Shown: positions 51,032 to 61,153, counted from the first letter of the stretch. The stretch: DNA of 64,000 nucleotides from Sulfitobacter sp. JL08 (GCF_003352045.1 NZ_CP025815.1:3472001-3536000); one strand, 5' to 3'. The notes: generated by a model not told the origin, from the letters alone. Numbers and translations: made by a program.

Positions 51032-52995
51032 CTGCAACAACCGAAATCAGCCCGCCAGAGGTGACGCCGCCGCGGATCGTGCTGCGTGCCATCACGGTGA
51101 TCGGGATCGCGCTGTCGCTGTTTCAGCTTTACGCGGCCGGTGTGCAACCTTTGGGCCTGTTTTTCCAACGGCCGATCCACCTGGGTTTCGTTCTTGTTCT
51201 CTGCTTCCTGATCTATCCGGTTTTCGGCCGCCACAAGGCACGCGGCGTGCTGGGCTGGGTCATCGACGGAACCTTGATCCTGCTGGGTGTGCTTGCGGGC
51301 GCCTGGGTTCCGATCAATATTGATACCATCGCCAATCAGGTTTTTCCCCGCGACATCGATGTCTGGATCGGGGTCCTGACCATTATTGTCGTGCTCGAGG
51401 CCGCGCGCCGCGCCGTGGGGCTTGGCATGACGCTGATCGGCGCCTTCTTTATCGCCTACGCCTTTGCGGGCAACCGGGGAGAATTGCCGTTTCTGGCCGA
51501 TTGGATGCCCGGCATCCTCAATCATCGCGGCTATTCGCTTGATCGTGTTGCCAGCCAGATGACACTGGGGGCCGAAGGGATTTTCGGCATCCCGCTGGGT
51601 GTGGCGGCAACGTTCGTTTTTATCTTTGTTTTGTTCGGGGCCTTTCTTGAGGTTACCGGTGCCGGCAAATTCTTTATCGATCTGGCCTATGCCGCCGCAG
51701 GCAAACAGCGGGGCGGCCCTGCCAAGGCGGCAGTCATCGCCAGTGCGGGTATGGGATCGATTTCCGGCTCGGCGATCGCAAACGTAGTCACAACCGGCGC
51801 CTTCACCATCCCCCTGATGAAAAAACTGGGCTACCGGCCCGCACAGGCCGGCGGGATCGAGGCGGCGGCCTCGACCGGCGGACAGATCATGCCGCCCCTG
51901 ATGGGCGCAGGCGCCTTTCTGATGAGCGAATTCACCCGCGTGCCGTATGTCGATATCGTGCTGGTTTCGATCTTTCCCGCGATCCTCTATTTCGGCACGG
52001 TCTATCTGCTGGTTCATATCGCGGCGGTCAAACAAGGGATGACCGGCCTGACCGCCGAAGAATTGCCAAGCGTACGCGCAGTAATGGCGGAGGGCTGGCA
52101 TTTCCTTTTGCCGCTGGTCGCGCTGGTGGCGTTGCTGGTTGCGGGCTATTCGCCCATGCGGGTTGGTTTCTATGCCATCCTGTCGATCATCGCCGCCGCC
52201 TCGGCGCGGGCGCTGTGGACCTTCGCAGCGTCAGGGCCGACACTGGCAGGTTTCGTTGCGCTTTGCCGCCGTGGTATCGCGCTGACACTTGAGGCCCTTG
52301 ATCTGGGTGCGCGCAACGCGGTCGCTGTTTCGGTGGCTTGTGCCGTGGCAGGCATTATCGTTGGCGTTGTCGGCCTGACGGGGCTGGGGCTTAAATTCTC
52401 GGCCATGATGATCGCCTTCTCGGGCGGCAACCTTGTTCTGGCACTGATCCTCGTGCTTCTTGCCAGCCTGATCCTTGGTATGGGCCTGCCGGTTACTGCT
52501 GCCTATATCGTGCTTATCATTCTGGTTGGTCCGGCTTTGACCGAACAGTTTGGCGTGCCGGTTTTGATCGCGCATCTGGTGGTGTTCTGGTATTCACAAG
52601 ACAGCAATGTGACACCGCCTGTCGCGCTGGCCGGCTTTGCCGGGGCCGCGATTGCGGGATCGAAACCCATGGAGACCAGCGTTCAAGCATGGAAATACGC
52701 CAAAGGCCTTTATCTGATACCGCTGTTCATGGTCTTCAACGAGGAAATCATCCTTGGCGGCCCGCTGCCCTACGTGCTGTTCAGTGGCGTCATTGCCATT
52801 CTGGGCCTCGTGGCCTTTGCTGCGGTACTGGAAGGGTTCTTGTGGCGTCCGATACCGGTCTGGATGCGGCTGCTGCTGGTGCCGGGTGTGGTGGCACTGT
52901 TCTGGCCCGACCTTACGGTCGAGATTGCAGGAACGGTTCTGATCGTTCTTTTGCTGGGCATGAACTGGGCGCAGGCGCGTCAGGAAAAGACCTAA
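51028..52995 (+). CDS. TRAP transporter fused permease (DctQ-DctM type), system 2
   Basis: A 655 aa fused permease, smaller than that of system 1 because it lacks the C-terminal extension. It shows GPAKAAVIASAGMGSISGSA, EAAASTGGQIMPPLMGAGAF and SLILGMGLPVTAAYIVLIIL, the DctM signatures, after an N-terminal 4TM part. It imports the ligand of the adjacent TAXI protein with sodium. Coupled by ATGA overlap to DUF1850. The genes that follow encode a DctB/DctD-like pair, which presumably senses the substrate and controls this operon. Confidence 0.92.
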   Translation: MTATTEISPPEVTPPRIVLRAITVIGIALSLFQLYAAGVQPLGLFFQRPIHLGFVLVLCFLIYPVFGRHKARGVLGWVIDGTLILLGVLAGAWVPINIDTIANQVFPRDIDVWIGVLTIIVVLEAARRAVGLGMTLIGAFFIAYAFAGNRGELPFLADWMPGILNHRGYSLDRVASQMTLGAEGIFGIPLGVAATFVFIFVLFGAFLEVTGAGKFFIDLAYAAAGKQRGGPAKAAVIASAGMGSISGSAIANVVTTGAFTIPLMKKLGYRPAQAGGIEAAASTGGQIMPPLMGAGAFLMSEFTRVPYVDIVLVSIFPAILYFGTVYLLVHIAAVKQGMTGLTAEELPSVRAVMAEGWHFLLPLVALVALLVAGYSPMRVGFYAILSIIAAASARALWTFAASGPTLAGFVALCRRGIALTLEALDLGARNAVAVSVACAVAGIIVGVVGLTGLGLKFSAMMIAFSGGNLVLALILVLLASLILGMGLPVTAAYIVLIILVGPALTEQFGVPVLIAHLVVFWYSQDSNVTPPVALAGFAGAAIAGSKPMETSVQAWKYAKGLYLIPLFMVFNEEIILGGPLPYVLFSGVIAILGLVAFAAVLEGFLWRPIPVWMRLLLVPGVVALFWPDLTVEIAGTVLIVLLLGMNWAQARQEKT

Positions 52996-53041
52996 CCGGC
53001 AAATCCGGCAGGGATGGGACACGCATCGGAAACCTGACACC

Positions 53042-54781
53042 ATGACACTGATCCGGCCGCTTCTGGTTGCAGGTCTTGCCGCGGTACTGGTTTGGATTGC
53101 CGCGCAGCACCTTGCCCTGCGGGCAGCGCGCACCGAACTGGACCAGACCTTGCTTTTGACCGCGCGCGCTGTCGAGACAGAAGTGGAACGCCTGCGATCC
53201 CTTCCCGCTGTCGCGGCCGAGGATGTTCGTGTCCGCAATGCGCTGGCCGGGACAGGCCCGCTGCAAGCCGCAAACACCTATCTGGAAACGGTCGCCGTAC
53301 ATGCCCAGGCGGGCGATCTGTTTCTGATCAACGCGCAGGGCGACACGATTGCCGCGTCGAACTGGAACCGGCCGGGCAGTTTCGTCGGGCAGAATTACGC
53401 GTTCCGCCCCTATTTTCAGGAAGCGCTGGAAACAGGACAGGGTCAGTTCTACGCAATCGGGGTCACAACCGGCGTACCGGGATATTTCCTTTCAACCCGG
53501 ATCGATGCGGCAGACACCCAAGGCGTTCTGGTCGTCAAGCTGGACTTGCGCCCGTTAGAGGACATCTGGCGTGCCGCCGATGCAGATGTGGCCCTTGCCG
53601 ATGAGAACGGCGTCGTTTTCCTTTCCGCGCGGCCCGATTGGCAATACCGGGCACTTACCCGGCTGAACACCGATGTTCTTGATCGCATTTCCGCCACCCG
53701 CGCCTATGAGGGGATCGCGCTGGCGACATCCGAACCGCTGGTATCTTCGCCGCTGAAGGGGGTTGATGCCGAAGGCGCAGGGTGGATCGCGCGGATTGCG
53801 CCGATGCAAGCGACCGGCTGGCAAGTGATCGCCGCCCGACCGACCGCAGGATTGCAGCTTCTGGCTTTGGGCTGGGCCGCTCTTGCCGCGCTAGCCACAC
53901 TGGCGATTGCGGCTGCGTTGAAAGCGTGGGAACAGCGTCGCCAGATCATTGCATTGCGTCTTTCGCAGTCGGAAAAACTGGAATCCATGGTCATTGAACG
54001 CACAACGGATCTTGCCCGGGAAGTGGATGCCCGCATTCAGGCCGAAGTAGACCTGAGAGCCGCGCAAGAGGCGCTGGTCCATACTGAAAAGATGGCTGCT
54101 CTTGGGCGGATGTCGGCAGCGATCGTCCACGAGATCAGCCAACCGCTTGCGGCGATGGAGGCCACATTATCGGCGGCGGAACTGGGTGTGGATCACGGTG
54201 ACGCACCAACAATGACCCGTCTGGGCAAGGCGCGCGGGCTGATCCGGCGGATGCAGCGCACAACAAAACACCTCAAAAGCTTTGCGCGCAAGGAAGTGGT
54301 GGAATTGTCACTCATCGACATGCGCGTTTCGGTGGATGCCGCCCTTGATCTGGTTGCGCCGCGATTGCGCAGCTTGGGGATTGTACCCCGATATGAAAGC
54401 CCGGCAGATGCGGTTTTTGTGATGGCTGGCGCCATCAGGATCGAACAGGTCGTGGTGAATCTGCTGCTGAACGCGCTGGACGCGATTGCCGAAAAACAGG
54501 ATGCCCATATCAGTATCACTTTGACATCTGAACAGGGTCGGGCGTGCCTGTGCGTGAAAGACACCGGCGTCGGCATTCCCGACGCCGACCTGTCGCATGT
54601 CAGCGAACCTTTCTTTTCGACCAAGCTGACCGGTGAGGGGTTGGGTCTTGGCTTGGCAATCTGCAAGGCGATCCTTGCCGATTTCAACGGATCGCTCGAT
54701 ATTTCTTCGACCAAAGGCAAAGGCACGCAAGTGACAGTCACCCTGCCCCTGGCTGTTAAGGAAAAGGTAAAAGCCGCATGA
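53042..54781 (+). CDS. DctB-like sensor histidine kinase
   Basis: A 579 aa inner-membrane kinase. An N-terminal membrane helix (residues 3-25) is followed by a periplasmic dCache-type sensor (ANTYLETVAVHAQAGDLFLI, FRPYFQEALETGQGQFYAIG) and a second helix near residues 275-295. The cytoplasmic part has a short coiled coil, then the phosphoacceptor His in SAAIVHEISQPLAAMEATLS, the N box VNLLLNALDAI, G1 DTGVGIPDADL and G2 GEGLGLGLAICKAIL. The arrangement matches DctB, which senses C4-dicarboxylates, but the ligand here is probably the TRAP substrate. Its stop overlaps the response regulator gene. Confidence 0.88.
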   Translation: MTLIRPLLVAGLAAVLVWIAAQHLALRAARTELDQTLLLTARAVETEVERLRSLPAVAAEDVRVRNALAGTGPLQAANTYLETVAVHAQAGDLFLINAQGDTIAASNWNRPGSFVGQNYAFRPYFQEALETGQGQFYAIGVTTGVPGYFLSTRIDAADTQGVLVVKLDLRPLEDIWRAADADVALADENGVVFLSARPDWQYRALTRLNTDVLDRISATRAYEGIALATSEPLVSSPLKGVDAEGAGWIARIAPMQATGWQVIAARPTAGLQLLALGWAALAALATLAIAAALKAWEQRRQIIALRLSQSEKLESMVIERTTDLAREVDARIQAEVDLRAAQEALVHTEKMAALGRMSAAIVHEISQPLAAMEATLSAAELGVDHGDAPTMTRLGKARGLIRRMQRTTKHLKSFARKEVVELSLIDMRVSVDAALDLVAPRLRSLGIVPRYESPADAVFVMAGAIRIEQVVVNLLLNALDAIAEKQDAHISITLTSEQGRACLCVKDTGVGIPDADLSHVSEPFFSTKLTGEGLGLGLAICKAILADFNGSLDISSTKGKGTQVTVTLPLAVKEKVKAA

Positions 54782-56109
54782 CCGCCAGCATCTATATCGT
54801 GGATGACGATGCCGATCACCTGTCAGCGCTTGGCGATCTGGTTCAGATTTCCGGCTATGCGGTTCAAGGCTTTTCTTCGGCGGGCGACGCTTTGCGCGCC
54901 TTGGCGGGCGAGCCTGACCTTATCATCAGCGATCTGCGTATGCCGCAAATGGACGGTATTGCCTTTCTGAAAGAGATCAAGGCGCAAAGACCGGACGTGC
55001 CAGTGGTTCTGTTGACAGGCCACGGCGATATTGGCCACGCGGTCGAGGCAGTCCGTGCCGGCGCCGAGGATTTTCTGGAAAAGCCATACGATTCCGCGCA
55101 TCTGCTTGCCGTCGTAAGCCGCGCCTTGGAGGCGCAGGCCGCCCGGCGCGAGGTTGCCCGCCTGCAAACGGTTCTGGCCCAGCACGCAGATGTCAGCATT
55201 CTGGGAAAGTCACGTGCCATGCGCGGGTTCCGTAAACGCATTGCGGCGCTGGCTTCGGTCGATCTGGACGTGCTGATCACCGGCGAAACAGGTACGGGCA
55301 AGGAACTTGCGGCCCGCGCGATCCATGCCGCAAGCACCCGTGGCAAAGGCCCTTTCGTGGCCCTCAATTGCGCGGCCCTGCCGGAACAGATGGCTGAAAC
55401 GATCCTGTTTGGGCATGGCGCGGGCGTGTTTGCCCACGATGCCAAAGGACGCGCCGGCAAGCTGGAGGCGGCACACGGGGGCACACTTGTGCTGGACGAG
55501 GTCGAGACGATGCCCGGCGCCATTCAGGCCAAGCTTTTGCGCGTGTTGCAGGAACGCAGCCTGGAACGGATGGGCGAAACAGCAGCAAGGCCTCTTGATG
55601 TCCGGGTCATCGCCACGACGAAAACCAATCTCCGTTTGCTCGACACCTTTCGCCCCGATCTATACTTTCGGCTGGCAGGCACAGAACTGAACACGCCGAC
55701 ATTGCACGAGGCCGGCGAGGATATTCCTTTGATCTTTGCGCATTACGCACAACTTGCCGCCCGCCGCTATGGCCGCGCAGACCCCAAGGTGCCTTGGTCG
55801 CTGTCACAAAAGCTCAAGCGTCTTGCGTGGAAAGGAAATGTGCGTGAACTCAAGACAAGCGCCGAGGCCTATGCGCTTGGGCTGTTTGACCTGGGCGGCG
55901 TGGCTGGCCCAAGCTCCGGCCCGATGACCCTTTCAGAACGTGTATCTGAATTCGAAGCCCGCGAGATTTCAGCGGTTCTGGATGCCCATGCCGGCAATAC
56001 GCTGCGTGCCGCGGAAAAACTGGGGATTCCCCGCCGGACCCTTAATGACAAGATGCGGCGCTATGGGTTGTCTTCCGACCCCGACGCCAAGTCTGACAGA
56101 ACAGACTGA
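54778..56109 (+). CDS. DctD-like response regulator with AAA+ domain and altered GAFTGA loop
   Basis: A 443 aa NtrC-family regulator. The receiver has phosphoacceptor Asp52 in LIISDLRMPQMDG. The AAA+ domain has Walker A GETGTGKE (169-176) and Walker B TLVLDE (236-241), with an Arg-finger region PDLYFRLAG. The C-terminal Fis-type helix-turn-helix is NTLRAAEKLGIPRRTLNDKM. The sigma-54 contact loop, normally GAFTGA, reads GVFAHD (216-221), so interaction with sigma-54 is doubtful. It is coupled to the kinase by an ATGA overlap and probably controls TRAP system 2. No clear sigma-54 promoter was seen nearby, which fits this oddity. Confidence 0.85.
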   Translation: MTASIYIVDDDADHLSALGDLVQISGYAVQGFSSAGDALRALAGEPDLIISDLRMPQMDGIAFLKEIKAQRPDVPVVLLTGHGDIGHAVEAVRAGAEDFLEKPYDSAHLLAVVSRALEAQAARREVARLQTVLAQHADVSILGKSRAMRGFRKRIAALASVDLDVLITGETGTGKELAARAIHAASTRGKGPFVALNCAALPEQMAETILFGHGAGVFAHDAKGRAGKLEAAHGGTLVLDEVETMPGAIQAKLLRVLQERSLERMGETAARPLDVRVIATTKTNLRLLDTFRPDLYFRLAGTELNTPTLHEAGEDIPLIFAHYAQLAARRYGRADPKVPWSLSQKLKRLAWKGNVRELKTSAEAYALGLFDLGGVAGPSSGPMTLSERVSEFEAREISAVLDAHAGNTLRAAEKLGIPRRTLNDKMRRYGLSSDPDAKSDRTD

Positions 56110-56254
56110 TTTGCCCCGCCTGTTCATTTCATCTTGCGCTTGACGGGGAAACAAAAGGGCTAGCTTGCCATACTACCCAAAGAACCTCGGCGATACTGGG
56201 CCAACGGAAACTCAATTTGGCGAATTACCCGATCTCGGGCATGTCAGTTGGTTC

Positions 56255-57541
56255 TTATCCATTAACTATCTTCGCCACCGCATGTGCCGCGAGGTTTACG
56301 GCTGTCTGCGTCATCTCCAAATCCTCATCCGTCAATGCCAGTGATGGATAAAACTTGCCCGGCGACTTGAAGATGCCGTTCTCGCGCAGGACAGTGTTCC
56401 AGACTTCGTTCAGTTTGGGATCGCTGTGTTTCGCACTGCGGTAATCCACCGGGTCGACATCGGTAAAGTAAAGATCAAACAGGGTCGGGTCGCCGCAAAT
56501 CCTGTGGTTGATACCCGCCTTGGTCAGGGCCCGTGCCTGCATATCAATCAATCGTTGCCCAAGGTCGCGCAGCCGGTCATATTGACCCGCCCGGCGCAGA
56601 ATTTCCATTGTCTTCAGCCCCGCGACTGATGCGACCGGATTGCCCGACAATGTACCAAGCTGCATCAGCCACTTCTCGGAACCCACGGTCGCCTTGTCAA
56701 AATGCGACATGATTTCGGTGCTGCCGCCGAGAGCAGCCAGCGGAAAGCCACCGCCGATGATCTTGCCCAGCGTACAGATATCCGGCGTCACGCCATAACG
56801 CTCCTGTGCGCCCCCATAGGCAAGGCGGAACCCGGTAACGATCTCATCGAAAATCAGCAGAACGCCATGCTTGTCGCAGAGGTCGCGCAGACCTTGCAGA
56901 AAGCCGGGAAGCGCCGGGATGATGCGCTGCAAAGGCTCTGCGATGATGGCAGCCACGTCATTATGTTCGCTCAGAAGCGATGCGACAGCTTCCAGATCGT
57001 TGAAGGGCGCAATCAGCATTTCGTCGGCGACGCCCTGTGGAATACCGGCGCTGTCGGGTACGGCAGTGGGAAAGTTGACCTGTCTGACCGGTGCAAGACT
57101 CATCTGCGCCTCTGCGGACATACCATGATAACCGCCTTCGAATTTCAGGATTTTGGATTTGCCGGTAAAGGCGCGCGCCAGACGGATCGCATACATGTCA
57201 GCCTCACCACCCGAGGTGACAAAGCGCACCTGTTCGCAGCAGGGTACAGCTTCGACAATCGCTTCGGCCAGCTCTATGCCTTTGGCGTTGTTGGCAAAAA
57301 AGGTCATTCCTTGTGGCAGTTGATCAAAGATCACCTCCATGACCTCGGGATGGCCATGACCAAGCAGCATCGGGCCAGAACCGATCAGGTAATCGACATA
57401 TTCCTTGCCATCCTCGTCCCAGACGTGGCTGCCCTGCCCCCGTGCAATGACAATGCCCGGGTCAAAATTTCCAAATCCCGCGGCCGGAAGAACCTTTCGC
57501 GCGCGTGCGATCCAGTCGGCTTGGGTGTGAATGCGGTTCAT
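56255..57541 (-). CDS. Class III aminotransferase (glutamate-1-semialdehyde aminomutase-like)
   Basis: A 428 aa PLP enzyme most like GSA-aminomutase-type aminotransferases: start with DPGIVIARGQGSHVWDEDGK, phosphate loop TSGGEADMYAIRLARAFTGK, Asp232 in LLIFDEIVTGFRLAYGG and Schiff-base Lys260 in CTLGKIIGGGFPLAALGG. In this operon it is unlikely to serve haem synthesis; it more likely transaminates or isomerises an amino acid from betaine breakdown. The start lies 4 bp after the stop of the enolase-superfamily gene, so the three genes on this strand form an operon. Confidence 0.87.
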   Translation of the reverse strand: MNRIHTQADWIARARKVLPAAGFGNFDPGIVIARGQGSHVWDEDGKEYVDYLIGSGPMLLGHGHPEVMEVIFDQLPQGMTFFANNAKGIELAEAIVEAVPCCEQVRFVTSGGEADMYAIRLARAFTGKSKILKFEGGYHGMSAEAQMSLAPVRQVNFPTAVPDSAGIPQGVADEMLIAPFNDLEAVASLLSEHNDVAAIIAEPLQRIIPALPGFLQGLRDLCDKHGVLLIFDEIVTGFRLAYGGAQERYGVTPDICTLGKIIGGGFPLAALGGSTEIMSHFDKATVGSEKWLMQLGTLSGNPVASVAGLKTMEILRRAGQYDRLRDLGQRLIDMQARALTKAGINHRICGDPTLFDLYFTDVDPVDYRSAKHSDPKLNEVWNTVLRENGIFKSPGKFYPSLALTDEDLEMTQTAVNLAAHAVAKIVNG

Positions 57542-57545
57542 GTGC

Positions 57546-58694
57546 TCAGTCCAGTATCAGGTCAGGTGTGCCAAGGCTGCCTTCGTCGATGGTGATGCCA
57601 AGACCGGGACCATCAGGCGGAGCGATGCGGCCATGGTCGCGGGTCGGCGCGTCGGGTGCAAGACGCGGGCTGACATAGCCTGACAGGTCACAGACGTTCA
57701 GAACAAGGTTTGGCGGAGTCGCCGCGCCAAGGTGCAGCGCGGCAGCAGTGACGATATCGCTGCCCCAGGTACATTCGATACACATCTTGGCACCCAGATG
57801 CAGGCACAGGTCGCGCGCCCGGCGCGAAGGCGAAAGCCCGCCGAACTTCGACAACTTCAGCGCCACTGCATCCATGATCCCAAGCCTGTGCCCTTTCAGA
57901 AGGGAGGCCGTGTCATGGGCCAACTCGTCAAGTTTCATCGGCAGGCCGGTTGCAGATTGCACCCGTGCGCAGTCCTCCAGCGTAGCGCAGGGTTGTTCCA
58001 GCATGATGTCCAGATGCGCAACTCCGCGCCCCACACGGATCGCATCCAATGTCGTGGCACCGCAATTCCAGTCACCGTAAACCAGCGGACCGGGGCCGAC
58101 CGCCTCGCGCACCTTGACCAGTCGTTCAATATCGGTCTGCCAGTCGCCCAATGCGCCCAGTTTTGCCTGAAACTGGGTGATGCCGTTTGCTTTCGCCTCG
58201 TGTGCGATGCGGGCCATCTTGTCGGGGTCGACGCAGGTGATGGAATGGTAAAGCGGCAGGCTCTCTTGCCGGCGTCCGCCCATCAAGGCATGGATCGGCA
58301 AACCCGCCGCTTGCCCGGTGATGTCCCAAAGCGCAATGTCCAGCGCAGATTTCGCATAGACGTGACCGGGAAGAATGGCGTCGGCCCTGGCCATCAGGGC
58401 CTCTGCCCCGACGGGGGCGCCCCCAAGGATGACCGGTGCCAGTTCCTGCAAGGCGGGTGCAACGCCACGCGCATAGGCAGGCAGGTAATGCGGGATCGGA
58501 CAAACCTCGCCCCAGCCTGTCAGCCCGGCATCGGTATCGACCGCAATGATAACCGTTTCCACCGTATCGCAGGTTTTGCCGTCGGCCATGTAATAGGCCG
58601 TATGGCTGGTCAGCGGCACATGCCAAAGCCGCAACCTTGTAATGCGTTGACCGGTCCCGACAGGCGTCAGCGCAGGAGACGCGATCCGGTTCAT
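57546..58694 (-). CDS. Enolase-superfamily enzyme, MLE/mandelate racemase type (betaine epimerase or hydroxyproline dehydratase candidate)
   Basis: A 382 aa TIM-barrel enzyme that abstracts an alpha-proton with a metal-stabilised enolate. Metal ligands appear as Asp208 (YGDWNCG), Glu233 (LEQPC) and Asp256 (MKLDEL); acid/base lysines are Lys178 (FQAKLG) and Lys280 or Lys283 (LKLSKFGG). The first Lys of the usual KxK is Gln here. Homologues near Rieske oxygenases and FAD demethylases include the hydroxyproline-betaine 2-epimerase (HpbD) and cis-3-hydroxyproline dehydratase, which fits this cluster. The exact reaction is not shown by sequence. The ATG overlaps the upstream gene's stop (ATGA). 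Confidence 0.82.
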   Translation of the reverse strand: MNRIASPALTPVGTGQRITRLRLWHVPLTSHTAYYMADGKTCDTVETVIIAVDTDAGLTGWGEVCPIPHYLPAYARGVAPALQELAPVILGGAPVGAEALMARADAILPGHVYAKSALDIALWDITGQAAGLPIHALMGGRRQESLPLYHSITCVDPDKMARIAHEAKANGITQFQAKLGALGDWQTDIERLVKVREAVGPGPLVYGDWNCGATTLDAIRVGRGVAHLDIMLEQPCATLEDCARVQSATGLPMKLDELAHDTASLLKGHRLGIMDAVALKLSKFGGLSPSRRARDLCLHLGAKMCIECTWGSDIVTAAALHLGAATPPNLVLNVCDLSGYVSPRLAPDAPTRDHGRIAPPDGPGLGITIDEGSLGTPDLILD

Positions 58695-61153
58695 TGGGCG
58701 GGCTCCTGAATGGCATCCACGCGCGGCAGTTCGCTTTGCGGATCGTAGGCCGGTTCGCCAAGTACGCGGGCAGCGCGGGGCTTGCCATGGATCACCACCT
58801 CTAGCGCGGTTCCGGGTTCGGCGGCGTTTGGCTTGATATAGGCGAAAGCGAGGATTTTGCCGACCGTATGGCCATAGACAACTGATGCTGTGGAACCAAC
58901 CACTTTACCGTCAAGCAACACAGCCTCGCCACCGTGACCGTCAATCTCGCCATCCGGTTCGATCCCAAGATACGCACAGACCCAAGGAAGGTCGGTATTC
59001 AAGGTTTTTTCGCGTCCCAGATAATCCTTGTCCGTCCGCGCAAAGCGCAACACGCCCGCTTCGGCCAGCGTGACTTCGTTGGTCAGTTCACCCGCGCCCT
59101 TGAAGCCTTTTTCCATGCGCATCACGTTCATGGCGAAACTGCCGTAATCAGCTATATCATACGGTTTACCGACGTTCCAAAGCGCGGCGTAGACATCCGC
59201 CATCGCCGCAAACGGCATGTGCAATTCCCAGCCCAATTCGCCGGCATAGGACATGCGAAAGGCCCAAATTCTATGTCCGGCAATGTCGATTTCCTGTGCC
59301 GAAAGCCAACGAAAGCCCGCGTTGTCAAGCCGCGCGGCAGTGACAGCGCCCAGAACATCGCGGGCGCGAGGACCGTTAAGCGATAATGCGCCCCAGCTAT
59401 CGGACAAGGCGGTGATGGTCACATCCTGTTCGCCGAGATGATGGCGCAGATGATCCAGCAGACGTTGTTCGAAAAAGGCTGCACAAACCAGATAGAACCG
59501 ATCATCTGCCATGCGGACAACCGTCGTTTCAAGCTCTATTCGGCCGCGGCGGTTCAGCATGTGGGTGAGCGTGATCGATCCGACTTTTTGCGGCATCCGG
59601 TTCGCCGTCAGATGATCAAGCAACGCATAGGCATCCGGCCCCTCGACCAGCACCTTGGTGAAAGCGGTCACATCCATTATCCCGACACGTTCGCGCACCG
59701 CCTTGACCTCTGCGGCGACCATGTCGTCCACCTCTGTGCGACGGAACGAATAGTGATCTTTCTGCGCTATGCCATCCCTGGCGAACCAGCGCGGGCACTC
59801 AAAACCATAGACCTCTTCATAGACGGCGCCTTTCGCCCCGAGAGTCTCGTAAAGCGGCGATGGCTTGATCGGGCGCCCCGCCAGCCGGTTAAAATGGGGG
59901 AATGGAATTTCATGGCGCAGGCAGTAGTCTTCCTTCGCCTTAGTGACCTGCCACTCTTTGACTGCGTAGCTGCCAAAGCGGCGCGGATCGAAATCACGCA
60001 TCGAGATATCCGCTGCGCCATGCACCATCCAACGTGCCAGTTCACGTGTCAGACCGGGGCCCCAGCCGATACCGATCTGGGTGCCGCAACAACACCAGTA
60101 ATTTCGCACGCCGGGCGCAGGGCCGATCAGCGGGTTGCCATCCGGCGGATGGCTGATTGCGCCGTGCACATCGCGCGTGATGCCCAGATCGGCAAAAATC
60201 GGCATACGATTGAGAGATTCCTCAAGCCACGGCATGACACGGTCATAGTCAGCTTCAAAAAGTTCGTTCTCGGCTTCCCAAGGGCAATGATCCGTCCAGA
60301 CGGTATTGGGATTGGTCTTTTCGTAGATGCCGATCAGACCCTTCTTTTGTTCCATCCGGATATAACCGGATACCTTTCGATCATCGCGGATCACTGGCAA
60401 TTCACGCTCCAGATCGCGGAACTCCGGCACCTCGTCGGTCACGAAATAGTGGTGCGTCATCGAAGTCATCGGCAGTTGCAACCCCGACCACTCGCCCATC
60501 TGCCGTGCATAGGTGCCACCCGCGTTGACCACATGTTCGCAAGTGATTGTACCCTGTTCGGTTTCAACAACCCATTCGCCGCCCGGCGCTAGCGCGATGT
60601 TTGTCGCCCGGCAGCGACGGATGATCCGCGCCCCCTTGGCCCGCGCACCCGTAGCCATTGCCATTGTCACGTTGGTTGGATCTACATGTCCGTCATCCGG
60701 CGTGTGCAGCGCGCCCAACACACCTTCAAGGTTGTAAAACGGGTGCAGTTCCGCCACCCGGTCCGGCCCGACAAGTTCGATATTGAACCCGAGAGAGCGC
60801 CCGACCGAAAGTGTATGCCGAAGCCAGTCCATCTCGTCCTTGGTATAGGCCAGCCGGAATGAACCGCAGCCATGCCAGGTGACAGCCTGTCCGGTCTCTG
60901 CCTCCAACCCGCCGGAATAGAGGCCGATATTATAATCGACGCATTTGCCCAGACCAAAACTGGAGGTGGAATGCGTGATCTGCCCCGCGGCATGCCACGT
61001 ACTTCCGGACGTCAGCTCGGCCTTTTCAAGCAAGACCACGTCCGGGCCCCATCCTTCGTGCGCGAGGTGATAAGCCAGCCCCACCCCCATCACACCGCCG
61101 CCAACAATGACCACACGGGCGTGACTGGGAAAACTCTTCTCCGACATGGTCAT
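58691..61153 (-). CDS. GcvT-type FAD-dependent demethylase (dimethylglycine/sarcosine dehydrogenase family)
   Basis: An 820 aa fusion of an N-terminal DAO-type FAD domain and a C-terminal GcvT/T-protein folate domain. The dinucleotide motif is VVIVGGGVMGVGLAYHLAHE, and GSTWHAAGQ contains the His for covalent FAD. The folate part starts near VGIMDVTAFTKVLVEGPDAY and contains GYELHMP-like SYAGELGWELHMPF. It removes N-methyl groups and passes the one-carbon unit to tetrahydrofolate. It is the first gene of the operon with the enolase-superfamily enzyme and aminotransferase, and diverges from the RpiR and Rieske genes. ATG at 61153 or 61147 is possible. Confidence 0.88.
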   Translation of the reverse strand: MTMSEKSFPSHARVVIVGGGVMGVGLAYHLAHEGWGPDVVLLEKAELTSGSTWHAAGQITHSTSSFGLGKCVDYNIGLYSGGLEAETGQAVTWHGCGSFRLAYTKDEMDWLRHTLSVGRSLGFNIELVGPDRVAELHPFYNLEGVLGALHTPDDGHVDPTNVTMAMATGARAKGARIIRRCRATNIALAPGGEWVVETEQGTITCEHVVNAGGTYARQMGEWSGLQLPMTSMTHHYFVTDEVPEFRDLERELPVIRDDRKVSGYIRMEQKKGLIGIYEKTNPNTVWTDHCPWEAENELFEADYDRVMPWLEESLNRMPIFADLGITRDVHGAISHPPDGNPLIGPAPGVRNYWCCCGTQIGIGWGPGLTRELARWMVHGAADISMRDFDPRRFGSYAVKEWQVTKAKEDYCLRHEIPFPHFNRLAGRPIKPSPLYETLGAKGAVYEEVYGFECPRWFARDGIAQKDHYSFRRTEVDDMVAAEVKAVRERVGIMDVTAFTKVLVEGPDAYALLDHLTANRMPQKVGSITLTHMLNRRGRIELETTVVRMADDRFYLVCAAFFEQRLLDHLRHHLGEQDVTITALSDSWGALSLNGPRARDVLGAVTAARLDNAGFRWLSAQEIDIAGHRIWAFRMSYAGELGWELHMPFAAMADVYAALWNVGKPYDIADYGSFAMNVMRMEKGFKGAGELTNEVTLAEAGVLRFARTDKDYLGREKTLNTDLPWVCAYLGIEPDGEIDGHGGEAVLLDGKVVGSTASVVYGHTVGKILAFAYIKPNAAEPGTALEVVIHGKPRAARVLGEPAYDPQSELPRVDAIQEPAQ

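Noticed and set aside
50902-52101. Open frame of 399 codons on the minus strand opposite the system 2 permease
   Set aside because: Antisense shadow, with the low-complexity Gln/His/Arg composition typical of such frames.
59438-60592. Open frame of 384 codons on the plus strand opposite the FAD/GcvT demethylase
   Set aside because: Antisense shadow; the demethylase frame has all family motifs.
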